From assembly GCA_950106755.1 (NCBI GenBank), contig OX467089.1:7318501-7382500 (forward strand): DNA of 64,000 nucleotides, in the 5' to 3' direction. Source of the DNA: Climacium dendroides (taxonomy: Eukaryota > Streptophyta > Bryopsida > Hypnales > Climaciaceae). Shown here one piece after another: positions 11,774-22,653 of the stretch (the stretch's first letter is position 1; every line of letters begins with the position of its first letter). The position numbers and the translations under genes are program-made. A model generated the notes under the pieces. The model saw only the letters and a program-made list of their open reading frames with translations. It was not told where the DNA came from and did not search any database.

Positions 11774-11926
11774 CATGGTTGTCATACTGGATAAGTTACT
11801 ATTCATTTTTTGTCCTGTAGGACGAGTTACTATTCATCAAATGTACTTAAGAAGTACATTTGATGAATAGTAACTCGTCCTACAGGACAAGAAATGAATA
11901 GTAATTTGTCCAGTATGACAACCATG
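11774..11926. mobile_element. 153-bp hairpin element, copy 1
   Basis: Two arms of about 70 bp form an almost perfect inverted repeat starting CATGGTTGTCATACTGGA and ending in its complement, with a few-base loop in TACTTAAGAAGTA. Each arm holds GTTACTATTCAT twice. The flanks carry an 8-bp direct repeat AATAAAAT on both sides, which suggests a target duplication of hAT size, though the flank is low in complexity. Block B lacks the element at the matching place (about 28310-28330). Other copies lie at 61118-61269 and 62700-62852. Confidence 0.85.
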
Positions 11927-12716
11927 AATAAAATCAATAAAACCATCACAAAGATGGAAAATTCAACACCATAGACTCATTGAAAATGAGTTCTAAAAGC
12001 AACTCCTTCAAAAAAATTTAGATGAAAAAACATTTCCCTTTCCAACCTAGAGGCCATCATCCGAAGGACACAAAACGGCCTCTTCTCTTGCGTTTAAGGG
12101 TTAGCTCACAAGAAAGGCATCATTCAACTGGGTGGATTACAAACATTTTAAAGATCTTACTGCAAGTGAAAGGAACAAAAATTACATGAAGTTCATCTAA
12201 GTACCTTAAGTGATGTCACTAGGCAGCTTGTCACAAGATGCTTTGAGATTCTTATGCAAAATTCTGAACCAGTTTGATAATTCAGGAATGGAAAGAAAAG
12301 AAACACTGCATACATGACCTACGTAACCATGTCTAGCCCTGAGATTCCCCACGTAACAGGTGCACAAAAGATGAAAAGAATGCTCGATGCAGTTCAATCG
12401 AACACCTGAAAGTGAGGAGACGGACATGCGAACACGAGTTTGACTTAAGAATTCGTCAGACTTGCAAAAAGTCGAAAATTTGAACTCCAGGAATCACCGC
12501 TTGCGCGGCGGTCGGGGAGTGGCTTCTTAACATGCTTTCTCTACTCACCTCTGCACCTCACTTTTGCGACTCACACGTCACACGTCGAGGGTCCTCTCTG
12601 TGACTTTCACTGGACCCGACCTTTACTCTCTACTGCAGAATCCCCGCGAGCGACCCCACCTGCCTCGTTTCCTTGGCCACCTCAGAGTTTTCTTCGGAGC
12701 TTTCCGTCCAGACTCT
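11927..12716 (+). repeat. 5' flank of GLP2, shared with GLP6
   Basis: This flank matches 28320-29103 of block B over its whole length, with landmarks CACAAGATGCTTTGAGATTC-like and AATTCGTCAGACTTGCA. A TGACG-type bZIP element, ACACGTCA, lies at 12573-12580 and is followed by a second CACGTC. A TTTAAGGGTTA motif near 12100 resembles the ends of the TTAACCC repeat family. No gene is visible. Confidence 0.7.
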
Positions 12717-12767
12717 CCGCGTCCTGAAGAACGCGGTTCGCCAGTCATGAGCCGAGATGCATATAAG
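12717..12767 (+). promoter_or_regulatory. GLP2 core promoter: CGCG pair and TATA box
   Basis: CCGCGT (12717) and ACGCGG (12731) are followed 24 bp later by CATATAAG at 12760-12767, about 185 bp before the ATG. The spacer between the two CGCG cores reads CCTGAAGA here and in GLP6 only. This matches the close kinship of the two genes. Confidence 0.65.
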
Positions 12768-12951
12768 CCCAACACAACCCAAGCAACAGCAACAATTGCA
12801 ACACACAGCATCCTCCAGCTTCAAGCACCATCGTCGGAGACAATACCAGATCTCTTCCACCTGACAGAGCTCGACGTTCTTGCAGCTGAACTCCTGATCA
12901 AACTACAGATTTCAAATTCCAGCAGCAACTAGTGATATCGAACCAAACAAC

Positions 12952-13617
12952 ATGGGCATTATGACCCGACGCAGCTTGTGGGTGACCGTGGCCGTGTTCA
13001 TGAGCGTGGCGCTGCTGCCCATGCTCGCCGTGGCAGCGGACGAGGATCCGCTACAGGACTTCTGCGTCGCAGACCTCAAGAGCGGAACCACCATTAACGG
13101 ACTCACCTGCAAGCCCGCCGACCAGGTCTCCGTCAACGACTTCACGTTCGCGGGATTGAAGAACGCAGGAAACACCAACAACCCAAACAACGCCGCAGTC
13201 ACACCCGCCTCCGTGCTCCAGTTCGCCGGATTGAACACTTTGGGCATCTCCGCGGCCCGCATCGACTTCGCCAAGGGCGGACTCAACCCCCCGCACACCC
13301 ACCCCAGAGCCACCGAGATTCTGCTGGTGGTGAAGGGCGAGTTGTACGTGGGCTTCGTCAGCACCAGCAACACGTTGTTTGCCACCACCGTCAAGGAAGG
13401 CGAGCTGTTCGTGTTCCCCAAGGGCCTGGTGCACTTCCAGCTGAACGTGGGCAAGGGTCCTGCGTTGGCGTTCGCCGCTTTGAGCAGCCAGAACCCCGGC
13501 GTGCAGCAAATTGCGCCGGCTTTGTTCACTCCGGACATCACGGACGAGGTGTTGGAGAAGGCATTCCGCATCAACGAGCAGACGGTGGACCTGATCCAGA
13601 AGCAGTTCCGCATGTAA
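12952..13617 (+). CDS. Germin-like protein GLP2
   Basis: A complete single-exon 221-residue germin-like protein with the full His115, His117, Glu122, His161 metal set and Cys38/Cys53. Diagnostic residues group it with GLP6: Phe16-Met17 in the signal peptide, Ala72 in NAGNTNN, Val136 and Ser139 in VSTSN, and ITDEV near 196. Ser139 removes the NNT glycosylation site that seven other copies keep. It shares NNPNNAAV (76-83) with GLP1. The promoter carries both the CGCG pair and a TGACG element. Expected to be a wall-bound Mn cupin; substrate unknown. It is the plus-strand member of the head-to-head block A pair, 5.3 kb from GLP1. Confidence 0.96.
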   Translation: MGIMTRRSLWVTVAVFMSVALLPMLAVAADEDPLQDFCVADLKSGTTINGLTCKPADQVSVNDFTFAGLKNAGNTNNPNNAAVTPASVLQFAGLNTLGISAARIDFAKGGLNPPHTHPRATEILLVVKGELYVGFVSTSNTLFATTVKEGELFVFPKGLVHFQLNVGKGPALAFAALSSQNPGVQQIAPALFTPDITDEVLEKAFRINEQTVDLIQKQFRM

Positions 13618-14460
13618 ACCGATCAGTAGTTGATCATGCATCAAGATTGCATTTTTAGAGTCTATCTGAGGAAACATCATGTACAGCGGCAGTTGGTTAG
13701 CATCAATCGCAATGAAGACGGAGGTCCACTGACCTGTGATTCTTTAGATTGATAGGAATTGAATGTTGCCCTCCGGATCTCTGGGAGGCGTTGATTCTTT
13801 TGGGCTTCAATTCGTCCGCCATAGCTGGACCACACTTAATGAAGTATCACGTTCACAATTCTAATGTTCATGAAATGGTGTCTTGTGCATGAGTTGGAGT
13901 CTGAGTTGTGTGCGTGCGGTGTTCTATGCGGGAGTTTTTCTAACCCAATTAGAAGTGAGTTGTGCAAACATTTATTCGGAGCTGATTTTATCAAGTTTGT
14001 GCTAGGAACCAAAATTCCATTAAAATGACAGTATTCCACAAGCTTGGCACATTTTATGTTTAGCCCGTGTGGTCTGAAAGCTGTACGAGTCTTAGAGCAT
14101 AAGAATTAAGAAGAAAATGAATGGAATAATGCTGCATGGAATACCCATTTTAACAAAAATTTCCATTAGTTTTCCATTTTTCATTGCTTGAAATTCTTGA
14201 TAATGATTTCGCATTTGTTTGGTTATGTAAGTTAACCTAATGTAACTATTGTTGCAACCATACCATTCAAAACATTGTCATAACAAATATAATATTCATT
14301 TTATAGCAAGTTGCTAGAAATTAGAGATTTTGATGTAGATGGAAACTTAGAAATAATTTTCAAGGTTATGTTATTATTAAGTAGGGTAGGTGCACAAACC
14401 CCCAATATGATTTATGGAATGCCTACTACCAAGAACTTATCAAAGAAATTGTTCTTTAAA
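13618..14460 (+). repeat. 3' flank of GLP2, shared unit
   Basis: The first 420 bp match the 3' flanks of GLP1, 4, 5, 6 and 7. From about 14230 to 14460 the sequence matches 19795-20010 beyond GLP3 and, near CTGCCAAGAACTTA-like sequence, 33640-33770 beyond GLP6. The duplicated GLP unit therefore extends at least 0.8 kb past the stop. Confidence 0.75.
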
Positions 14461-17211
14461 AAACTATACAATTGTCATTGAATATTATGCATTTGAATAT
14501 TACAATCATTTGTTTATTCCACCAAAAATTATGATAGAATAAATTCATGTAAACAAAAGTTTTGATGTAAAATTTTTTTAGAAATTTATCCATCCAAATT
14601 AGATTAATAACAACAATTTGACTTAAACGTCTTAGATACATAAAGTCTATAGCCCCTAGAATGTTTTGGATGTAGGTTTATTTATACCTTCAGAGGAAAT
14701 TTCAAATAATTATTAGACAATTAAAGTCCAACATCATCACATCAAATTAGACAATTTTGCACTTGAGGGGCATGATGTTGTACTTGGCTCATATGCCGCT
14801 AAAAATTGTCACTTTAAAGAATTGAGGGGGGGACAATATTTTCTTTAGCAATAAAATCATGAGGTGTACACACATATTTCTTTCAAGTAAGGCTTTTATT
14901 GTGCCTTGGAAACTATGGGTGAACTTAGAAATGTTACAGAATGGAATTATGTTTTATGTAAATGATTTACATTTTTGAAAAAAGGTTATACAATTATCAT
15001 TCTACAAAAGTCATGAAGCATTCGTTTCTAACAATATCAATTTTAGAAGAATGAACTTCTATTCTACAACATCTATGGCTCCTCAATATGTTTTGCTACA
15101 TTTTCAAGTCAATTTGCAAACATTTGTCATGCATGTCTTCTACCTACATTATGATATAATCAACTAAATTCATTTTTTATTCAACTTATTACCTATGTAA
15201 CTACTTATCCACATGATGATGTCAATTCATTGTTGTTTAAAGATCATCATTTGTTTGCCACTTTTGATGAATGTAAGTGCCATTTTGGTTACTAGCCAAG
15301 ACATTTGTACTATCAAACTCCAACTTCCTCTTATTGATCCTTTTGAACTACTTTGGTTATTGAAACAGTTTTTTATGTGTCAAACATTTGATGTCTACCA
15401 ATCATTATGCTTATAGTGATGGCCTCTAAAGGAATGCAACAAAAGAACAAAATTTTCATCAATCCTACATCTCCACTTTTTCATAAATAAATAAGTAATA
15501 TAACACAATAAGCAATAGCAATATTTTTATTGATATGTTGATTTACAACAATATATGCTAATAAGTGATAATTCACTATTATGTATGTATGTATCAATAG
15601 CAAATCAATGCTTTGTTTTTGTAGATTATGAAGTTGAAGTTTTGCTATTGTGATTGACCTCACTATATATATATTCATATATGAACACACATGTTTATAT
15701 AAATGATATATGTTTACAATATCTTCTTGTCCCTAGTATGCAACTTTTTTATTATACATAAGGATCATTGTCATTAATAAGGCTTAGGTCTACAATGACT
15801 TTTGTAGAAACCATATCAAATTAAAAAGACCAAAGTGAATAAAATGAGAATGTTGGGTTGCATATTTATTATAAAAAACTTCACAATATATATGAAGATT
15901 TGAAACACCTATTGCATATTTATTGGGTTGCAAAATGTTGGGTTGCATATATGAAGATTTGAAAGTTGAAACACCTATACATAATTTTTAAAATCCATAC
16001 AAGAAGTTCTCTCCAATTAAAATTAAAATTTATTTGTAGTAATTTATTTATAATATTAAAAAGTCAATTTTCTCTTAAAAAGCCCCAAAGTTGGGTACCT
16101 TGTTCCATAATACATGTATTAAAAAAATCCATATAATTAGGTGTTTAATGCTATTATTTTCCTCTAAAAATATTAATTTCATGTATATAATTACATTCTT
16201 GGATTCCTTCCTAAAAGGTTTATAAGAATTTTTAACTATAAAACAAATTATATATCTTGAAATTGAACTAAAATGCATTAATTTCACTTGGGAATTTAAT
16301 GTCCAGATTTTTAGCATTGAAAAAAATGTATATATAGAGATGTAAAATATTAAGTACATAGAGTCATGATCCCTATCACAATTTCATCCATTTGGATGGT
16401 CACCAATTCATCATTATATATTGTTATATATTTGAGTTTAAAATCTATTTTGGACAAACTAAAGAAAATACTATATTTTTCATGCAAAAGGAGATTATTG
16501 CAAGTATTGCAATAATTGTCCAATAGTCATTTACAAGACCAATCTCTAATTTCTAACACATCAAAGGTATTATGGGAGTTATCCTTTTATTAATTTCATA
16601 CCATAATTCCATTGATTGGATCTAATGCAATTTTTTCAACACTACCTTATCCTTGAAAATTTTGTTTCTGCCTACTTTTGCTAATAGAAAATGTTGATGT
16701 CTAAGAATAATTTGTTATTAATCAATTCCAAGACCAATTTTTGTCTCTAATTATTTAAATTGATAAGGTTTGTTATGGCATCGTAGAAATATGATAAGTG
16801 ACTAACTTCTTGTAGTCCAAATTATTTTGTTGCCTATAATTTAATATAATTCTTGTTTATAAGGTAAAAATTTTCTAAATTTTTAATCTATAAATAGTTG
16901 CAATCTCAAGGTATAAATTTGATTAAGAAGTCAACATTGCTTTGATGATCATCCCTAGGTCATTGTAGTGGTCATCTCGCTAGTCTATCAAGACCATGAT
17001 TTTATTAGTGAAGGTACAAAAAATCAATGGATAGAATCATCCATATGTATAAAATCATCCACAAAATAATCTATTGTTTGTAATTTTGGTCCAAGTATTG
17101 GCAAACCTAATAATTTCTAGAGAAGTATTTGATAATTTGATTCCTAAATTCACCCATTTTTCCTAGTGTAAATACTAGTTAGATTGAGGGAGTTGAGTTC
17201 TCTCAACTTGG
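14461..17211. other. AT-rich stretch without a recognisable gene
   Basis: The sequence is very AT-rich and its reading frames are short and low in complexity. Its first part (about 14460-14720) resembles 34560-34820 beyond GLP6, extending the block A/block B homology. At 15850-15980 a small direct duplication contains TTGGGTTGCATAT twice. Nothing else can be supported. Confidence 0.6.
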
Positions 17212-17215
17212 TTAA

Positions 17216-18108
17216 TCCCTAAAGTCCCATTGTTCCCTTGGAAGACAAAATATATTTTGAGCATGTTCCTATGATCTTAAAATTTGTCGTGATATTCTAA
17301 ATCTTTTAGGGAAGATAAGAAAACACTTTAGCTTTATGAAAGTATAATTTTTATTTCAATCGGAACTCAAGAGCAAAGATTATGGAACAATAAGCCCTAT
17401 TTTTTGTTTGACAGGTAAAAAAAGCTTCAAAAAAACTCAAAGTAAAAGGGGTTAAAATTTTGATTTGTAAAGAATATATTTTTATGTACATGACAAGATT
17501 TAATTCATTCCATTTGGATTTGTTATGTGAAAGTTGTGGACAATCTTGTTTTTTGGGCAAATAGAGCATCTTCTTGAAAAAATAACTTATAGAATTCATT
17601 TCTAACCTCAATTTTTACAATTTTTCAAAAAAAAAATAATTCCTAAGGTTAAGATCTCTTGCTAAAACAATTAGTGTATTTCAATTCCATCTCATAGCTA
17701 TTAAAAATTTAGATTTTCCTTCAAACTTGAACCTACCTCTACTTAATAATTTTTTAATGAATGAAAATTAAATTTGTTCTTATTTTTATTTTTCTAGAAT
17801 CTCAACTCAATTCTTTATCATATAAAATTATAAATTCGAAATCAGTAAAGCAAAAATTATAAGTTATGAAGGTTTAAAGCCCAATAATGTAGTTAAGCAA
17901 GGTGTGAAAAAATTTATGTCCTTCACTTTAAACACAAATATCTTGCACTCTACATGGTCAAAGTTTGTGAAATTTTTACCACACATTCTTATACTAGTTT
18001 AGTACAAGATCCTATGGTTAGATATGCAAAAAGACTTTTTGCTCTTTGCTTTAGAAATGACAATTTTAAGTGGTTTTTGATCGAAGAGAGACCTTGGAAA
18101 TTTAGGGG
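17216..18108 (-). mobile_element. TTAACCCC-family repeat element, about 0.9 kb
   Basis: The stretch starts TTAA-TCCCTAAAGTCCCATTG and ends in CCTTGGAAATTTAGGGG-TTAA, so the ends are inverted repeats flanked by TTAA. Its interior (CCATTTGGATTTGTTATGTG-like, near 17510, and GATCCTATGGTTAGATATG near 18010) is the reverse complement of the elements at 30884-33613. It stands about 0.5 kb upstream of the GLP3 gene. No coding region is visible, and the family is unclassified. Confidence 0.55.
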
Positions 18109-18376
18109 TTAAAACGAAAACACTCAACACTCAAGTCATATGAAACTGAAGAGACACGCGACTACCATACGACAAGTTTCACAAAAGGCTTCCTCGGACT
18201 TGCGTGGCGGTCCCTTCCCAATCTTTCTCCATTCACACTGCATCACGCTTTTGCGGCTCACACGTCAGAAGTCCTCCCTCTGACTTCTCAGTGAACCCGG
18301 TCTTGACTCTCCAGATTCCCAAAGAACCTGCCCTCGCTGCCTCCCTCGTTTCCCCAAAGTATTCCTTCCAGCCACC

Positions 18377-18428
18377 CCGCGTCCTCGAGAACGCGCTTCA
18401 CCGCTGATGCCCTCAGGATGTATATAAT
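18377..18428 (+). promoter_or_regulatory. GLP3 core promoter: CGCG pair and TATA box
   Basis: CCGCGT (18377) and ACGCGC (18391) precede GTATATAAT at 18420-18428, about 200 bp before the ATG. A TGACG-type element (ACACGTCA) lies at 18260-18267. The module is nearly identical to that of GLP4. Confidence 0.65.
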
Positions 18429-18626
18429 CCCCCAACAGCCCAAGCAATTGTAACAGCAGCTACCATTCCAATCGTCCACAACCATCGCCAGAGACACTGC
18501 TACATCTCTTGCAACTGACGACAGAGCTCGACAATCCACCTCGCAGCTACCTGAACTTCTCCAGAACCGACCGATCAGAAGTTAGAAGTCCAGCAGGTAG
18601 AAGCGACTGATATCGATCCACACGAC

Positions 18627-19292
18627 ATGGGCATCATGACCCGACGCAGCTTGTGGGTGACCGTGGCCGTGTTGCTGAGCGTGGCGCTGGTGCCCATGCT
18701 CGCCATGGCTGCGGACGAGGATCCGCTCCAGGACTTCTGCGTCGCAGACTCCAAGAGCGGACTCACCATCAACGGACTCACCTGCAAGCCGGCCGACCAG
18801 GTCTCCGTCAACGACTTCACGTTCGCGGGATTGAAGAACCCAGGAAACACCAACAACGCCAACAACGCCGCAGTCACACCCGCCTCCGTGCTCCAGTTCG
18901 CCGGATTGAACACTTTGGGCATCTCCGCGGCTCGCATCGACTTCGCCAAGGGCGGACTCAACCCCCCGCACACCCACCCCAGAGCCACCGAGATTCTGCT
19001 GGTGGTGAAGGGCGAGTTGTACGTGGGCTTCATCAGCACCAACAACACCTTGTTTGCCACCACCGTCAAGGAAGGCGAGCTGTTCGTGTTCCCCAAGGGC
19101 CTGGTGCACTTCCAGCTGAACGTGGGCAAGGGTCCTGCGTTGGCGTTCGCCGCTTTGAGCAGCCAGAACCCCGGCGTGCAGCAGATTGCGCCGGCTTTGT
19201 TCACTCCGGACATCAATGACGAGGTGTTGGAGAAGGCATTCCGCATCAACGAGCAGACGGTGGACCTGATCCAGAAGCAGTTCCGCATGTAA
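18627..19292 (+). CDS. Germin-like protein GLP3 (mosaic)
   Basis: A complete single-exon 221-residue germin-like protein with His115, His117, Glu122 and His161 intact, Cys38/Cys53 and the NNT site at 139. It looks like a hybrid. Residues 16-52 (LLSVALVPMLAMAAD, DSKSGLTINGL) are those of GLP8/GLP9, whereas 107-112 (AKGGLN) and 207-210 (INEQ) are those of GLP1-GLP6, and its promoter is that of GLP4. Such a pattern is expected after gene conversion. Its 3' UTR is unlike the shared GLP type near the stop. Expected role is a secreted Mn cupin of the cell wall. It is tail to tail with GLP4, 1.6 kb away. Confidence 0.96.
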   Translation: MGIMTRRSLWVTVAVLLSVALVPMLAMAADEDPLQDFCVADSKSGLTINGLTCKPADQVSVNDFTFAGLKNPGNTNNANNAAVTPASVLQFAGLNTLGISAARIDFAKGGLNPPHTHPRATEILLVVKGELYVGFISTNNTLFATTVKEGELFVFPKGLVHFQLNVGKGPALAFAALSSQNPGVQQIAPALFTPDINDEVLEKAFRINEQTVDLIQKQFRM

Positions 19293-20873
19293 AATGATGA
19301 ATAACTCAATGTTATTTTACCGGATCAAGTTTGCGGATGCCCTGCCCGGTGAAAATTGTACAAACACTGCTACAATTGACATTCCTTAAAATAGCGAGGA
19401 CAGTCTGATTAATGACTTCGGACTCTTTACATTAATAGGATATTGCTCTCAGGATTTCTGGTCAAAGAACCAAGCTAGTGTGAAGTGTTACTTCATTTGT
19501 ACTTCAATTGGCCCGCCATAGTTGTACAACATTTACTGAAATTTCAGGGTCACATTTTCGTAAAACGGTGTCCAGTGTCTGTGTTGAAGTCTGAGTTATC
19601 TGTGCGCGCTGTGCAATTTTTATACTTCGGAGATTGTGTAACCTTATTCGAAGATGAAGTGAATTGTGCATACCTTTCTCAAAATTGACCTTTGGTGTCC
19701 ACTGGACCAGTTCAAGATTGTGCTAATTTTCGTTGATATTCAATCACTTGAAGTTCTTCGTTATGTGTTCGCATTTTTTTGGATTATGCAAGTCAACTTG
19801 CAACTATTGCTGCACCTAATCTCTCAGGAACATTGTGGAAACAATTTTGATTTTCATTTGAAAGCAAGTTGCTAGAATCAGAAATTTTGATGTGGATGGA
19901 AATTTGGAAATGATATACATTATTATGTCTAAGTACAATGTTAATTAGGGGAGGTTGTAAATTTGCAATAGCCCGCCATCGCTTTTCTTGTAGCACCAAC
20001 TGCCAGGAACTTAACCCTTCAGGATTCGAACGCCGAAAAGTAGCCGATAGATAACTTCACAGTACATTGTTGAAACAATTTAATGCACCTATCTGTTGGT
20101 ACAATATTCCAATCATTTTGGTGACTACCTTATCATAAGGGGCCTAAGTCGTTTAAGGTTAATAATAATATATTAATGGCATGACAGTGAACATTATTTC
20201 TAAGTTTCCATCCACATCAAAATCTCTCATTCTAGCAACTTGCTATCAAATGAACATCATATTTGATTCGACAATATTCCTGAGTGTATAGGTGCAACTA
20301 TAGTTGCGGGTTAACTTACATGAACAAACAAATGCAAAACCGTTGCCAGGAACTCCAAGTAACTGAAATTCAATGAAAAACTAGCACAAATTTGGTCTAT
20401 TCGGCACTAAAACAGCTTGAGTTCGGAAATACGTGTGCACAAATCACTTCACCTTCGGAAAAATGGGCACTAGAACCGCTTCCGAAAAATATATGCACAA
20501 TTCTCTTTGAACACCTTCTAATTGGGTAACAAAAACACCTTAGTATGCACATAGCACAGCGCACACACCTGACTAAGACTCCATCTCATGCACAAGACAA
20601 CATTTCATGAACATGAGAATTGTGAACGTGAAACTTCATTAAATGTTGTCCAGCTATGGCGGAACAATTAAAGCCCAAATGAATCAACGCCTCCCAGAGA
20701 TCCTGAGGGCAACATTCAATTCCTATCAATCTAAAGAATCACAGGTCAGTGGACCTCCGTCTTCACTTGCAATTGTTTGCAAAAGAATGATAACTAACTG
20801 CCGCTGTACATGTCTTGATGTTTCCTCAGACTCTGCTAATTCAATCCACATGCATGATCAACTAGTGAACGAT
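19293..20873. repeat. Tail-to-tail 3' flanks of GLP3 and GLP4
   Basis: The right half (20200-20873) is the common GLP 3' flank on the minus strand. The left half (19293-20010) is a diverged version of the same flank: CCGCCATAGTTGTACAACAT near 19510 aligns with the GLP4 form GTTCCGCCATAGCTGGACAA. The axis, at about 20010-20180, holds unrelated sequence with TTAACCCTTCAGG near 20010. No gene is visible. Confidence 0.75.
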
Positions 20874-21539
20874 TTACATGCGGAACTGCTTCTGGATCAG
20901 GTCCACCGTCTGCTCGTTGATGCGGAATGCCTTCTCCAACACCTCGTCATTGATGTCCGGAGTGAACAAAGCCGGCGCAATCTGCTGCACGCCGGGGTTC
21001 TGGCTGCTCAAAGCGGCGAACGCCAACGCAGGACCCTTGCCCACGTTCAGCTGGAAGTGCACCAGGCCCTTGGGGAACACGAACAGCTCGCCTTCCTTGA
21101 CGGTGGTGGCAAACAAGGTGTTGTTGGTGCTGACGAAGCCCACGTACAACTCGCCCTTCACCACCAGCAGAATCTCGGTGGCTCTGGGGTGGGTGTGCGG
21201 GGGGTTGAGTCCGCCCTTGGCGAAGTCGATGCGAGCCGCGGAGATGCCCAAAGTGTTCAATCCGGCGAACTGGAGCACGGAGGCGGGTGTGACTGCGGCC
21301 TTGTTGGCGTTGTTGGTGTTTCCTGGGTTCTTCAAGCCGGCGAACGTGAAGTCGTCCATGGAGACCTGGTCGGCGGGCTTGCAGGTGAATCCGTTGATGG
21401 TGGTTCCGCTCTTGAGGTCTGCGACGCAGAAGTCCTGGAGCGGATCCTCGTCCGCTGCCACGGCGAGCATGGGCAGCAGCGCCACGCTCATCAACACGGC
21501 CACGGTCACCCACAAGCTGCGTCGGGTCATGATGCCCAT
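20874..21539 (-). CDS. Germin-like protein GLP4
   Basis: A complete single-exon 221-residue germin-like protein, all four metal ligands and both cysteines present. Diagnostic residues are Leu16-Met17, TINGF (48-52), SMDDF (60-64, unique Met61-Asp62), NNANKAAV and VSTNN with the glycosylation site kept. The frame is open for a further 34 codons upstream, but that part is the 5' UTR shared with GLP3, so I start at the common MGIM. Its promoter mirrors that of GLP3 while the protein sides with GLP5 and GLP6 at several sites. It is in the same orientation as GLP5, about 5 kb away. Confidence 0.96.
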   Translation of the reverse strand: MGIMTRRSLWVTVAVLMSVALLPMLAVAADEDPLQDFCVADLKSGTTINGFTCKPADQVSMDDFTFAGLKNPGNTNNANKAAVTPASVLQFAGLNTLGISAARIDFAKGGLNPPHTHPRATEILLVVKGELYVGFVSTNNTLFATTVKEGELFVFPKGLVHFQLNVGKGPALAFAALSSQNPGVQQIAPALFTPDINDEVLEKAFRINEQTVDLIQKQFRM

Positions 21540-21720
21540 GTCGTGTGGATCGATACAGTCGCTTCTACCTGCTGGACTTCTAACTTCTGATCGGTTGGTT
21601 CTGCTGCGAGGTGGATTGTCGAGCTCTGTCGTCGGTTGCAAGAGATGTAGCAGTGTCTCTGGCGATGGTTGTGGACGATTGGAATGGTAGCTGCTGTTAC
21701 AATTGCTTGGGCTGTTGGGG

Positions 21721-21773
21721 ATTTATATGCATCCTGAGGGCATCAGCGGTGAAGCGCGTTCTCGAGGACGCGG
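21721..21773 (-). promoter_or_regulatory. GLP4 core promoter: TATA box and CGCG pair
   Basis: On the minus strand CCGCGT and ACGCGC (21754-21773) stand 25 bp before CATATAAAT at 21721-21729, about 180 bp from the ATG. A TGACGTGT element is at 21883-21890. The TATA box has CATATAAA where GLP3 has TATATAAT. Confidence 0.6.
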
Positions 21774-22010
21774 GGTGGCTGGAAGGAATACTCTGGGGAA
21801 ACGAGGGAGGCAGCGAGGGCAGGTTCTTTGGGAATCTGGAGAGTCAAGACCGGGTTCACTGAGAAGTCAGAGGGAGGACTTCTGACGTGTGAGCCGCAAA
21901 AGCGTGATGCAGGTGTGAATGGAGAAAGATTGGGAAGGGACCGCCACGCAAGCCGGACATGGGAAGTTTCGTCTGATTGCAAGTCAAACTCGTGTTCAGG
22001 ACTCCCGGTA

Positions 22011-22280
22011 CACTAAAATCGGTAAATAGTGTTGGGTGATAATTAGTGTTGTTCCATGTTTTTTATCCCACCATTATTTTCCCCACCATTCCAACTTCTA
22101 TATTTTGTTTCCATCTAACACTAAATGCACTCTCATAGAAATGTTAAAATGACCAAATTTTACTATAAAGCTAAAATTGTGTTAGAATGGGTAAATAATG
22201 TTTTAACACTAGCCTTGCAAATTACAATTAGTGTTATTGTTGACAATTAGTGTTACCAACACTATTTTCCAATTTTAGTG
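22011..22280. mobile_element. 270-bp MITE with TA target duplication
   Basis: The ends CACTAAAATCGGTAAATAGT and its near-complement (ending ATTTTAGTG) form inverted repeats of about 24 bp with two mismatches, flanked by TA on both sides. Size and TA duplication fit a Stowaway/Tc1-mariner type MITE. The motif TAGTGTT recurs inside. It lies just upstream of the GLP4 promoter arm; the GLP3 arm has no counterpart, so it arrived after that palindrome formed or was lost on the other side. Confidence 0.7.
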
Positions 22281-22330
22281 TAGTCACATATCTCTTCATT
22301 TCATTTATAGCTGAAGTGAATGAGAGCGTT

Positions 22331-22653
22331 TATGGGAAACTTCATTAAAATGGCGATTATTCTGTGACTTCGGCATTCTCACAGTTTAGACCGGGCGGTC
22401 TGAACTCTATTAGTGTTCTAGATTTTTGAAATCTATACCATTATTAGATATTTGAAATTTAAAAAATATGTAGATTTTTTAAACCGATTGATCTGAAATC
22501 TATATCTTTCCTATATTTAGTACATCTAATAGTGGTATAGAGTTCACAAATCTAGGACACTAATAGATTTTAGACCACCCTATCTGAACTGTGGGAATGG
22601 CACACTATGAAAATGACACATGGAATATTGTCATTTTAATGAAATTTCCCATA
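22331..22653. mobile_element. Fold-back repeat with arms of about 115 bp
   Basis: TATGGGAAACTTCATTAAAA at 22331 returns as its complement ending at 22653, and the match continues inward through CACAGTTTAGACC and CTATTAGTGT to about 22445 and 22550, with mismatches. A related stretch lies beyond GLP2 (14010-14075). No target duplication was found. Confidence 0.55.

Larger units (their letters stand above)
18201..21950. repeat. Older palindrome carrying GLP3 and GLP4
   Basis: The outer ends TGCGTGGCGGTCCCTTCCCA (18201) and its complement (to 21950) mirror each other, as do both promoters, 5' UTRs and genes. The gene coordinates mirror about 20083. The 3' flanks also mirror but with many changes and a net shift near 60 bp (compare 19863-19910 with 20195-20245). 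The two promoters and the coding regions are thus much more alike than the sequence between the genes, which suggests conversion of the gene parts. Confidence 0.8.

Noticed and set aside
11774..11926. Hairpin repeat as a CRISPR unit or transcription terminator
   Set aside because: The setting is plant nuclear DNA, there is no spacer array, and the copies are dispersed with element-like boundaries.
21540..21641. Upstream in-frame ATG giving GLP4 255 residues (also +16 for GLP6 and +7 for GLP7)
   Set aside because: The added part is the 5' UTR shared with copies that have no such frame, and it would bury the signal peptide. The common Met-Gly-Ile start was kept.
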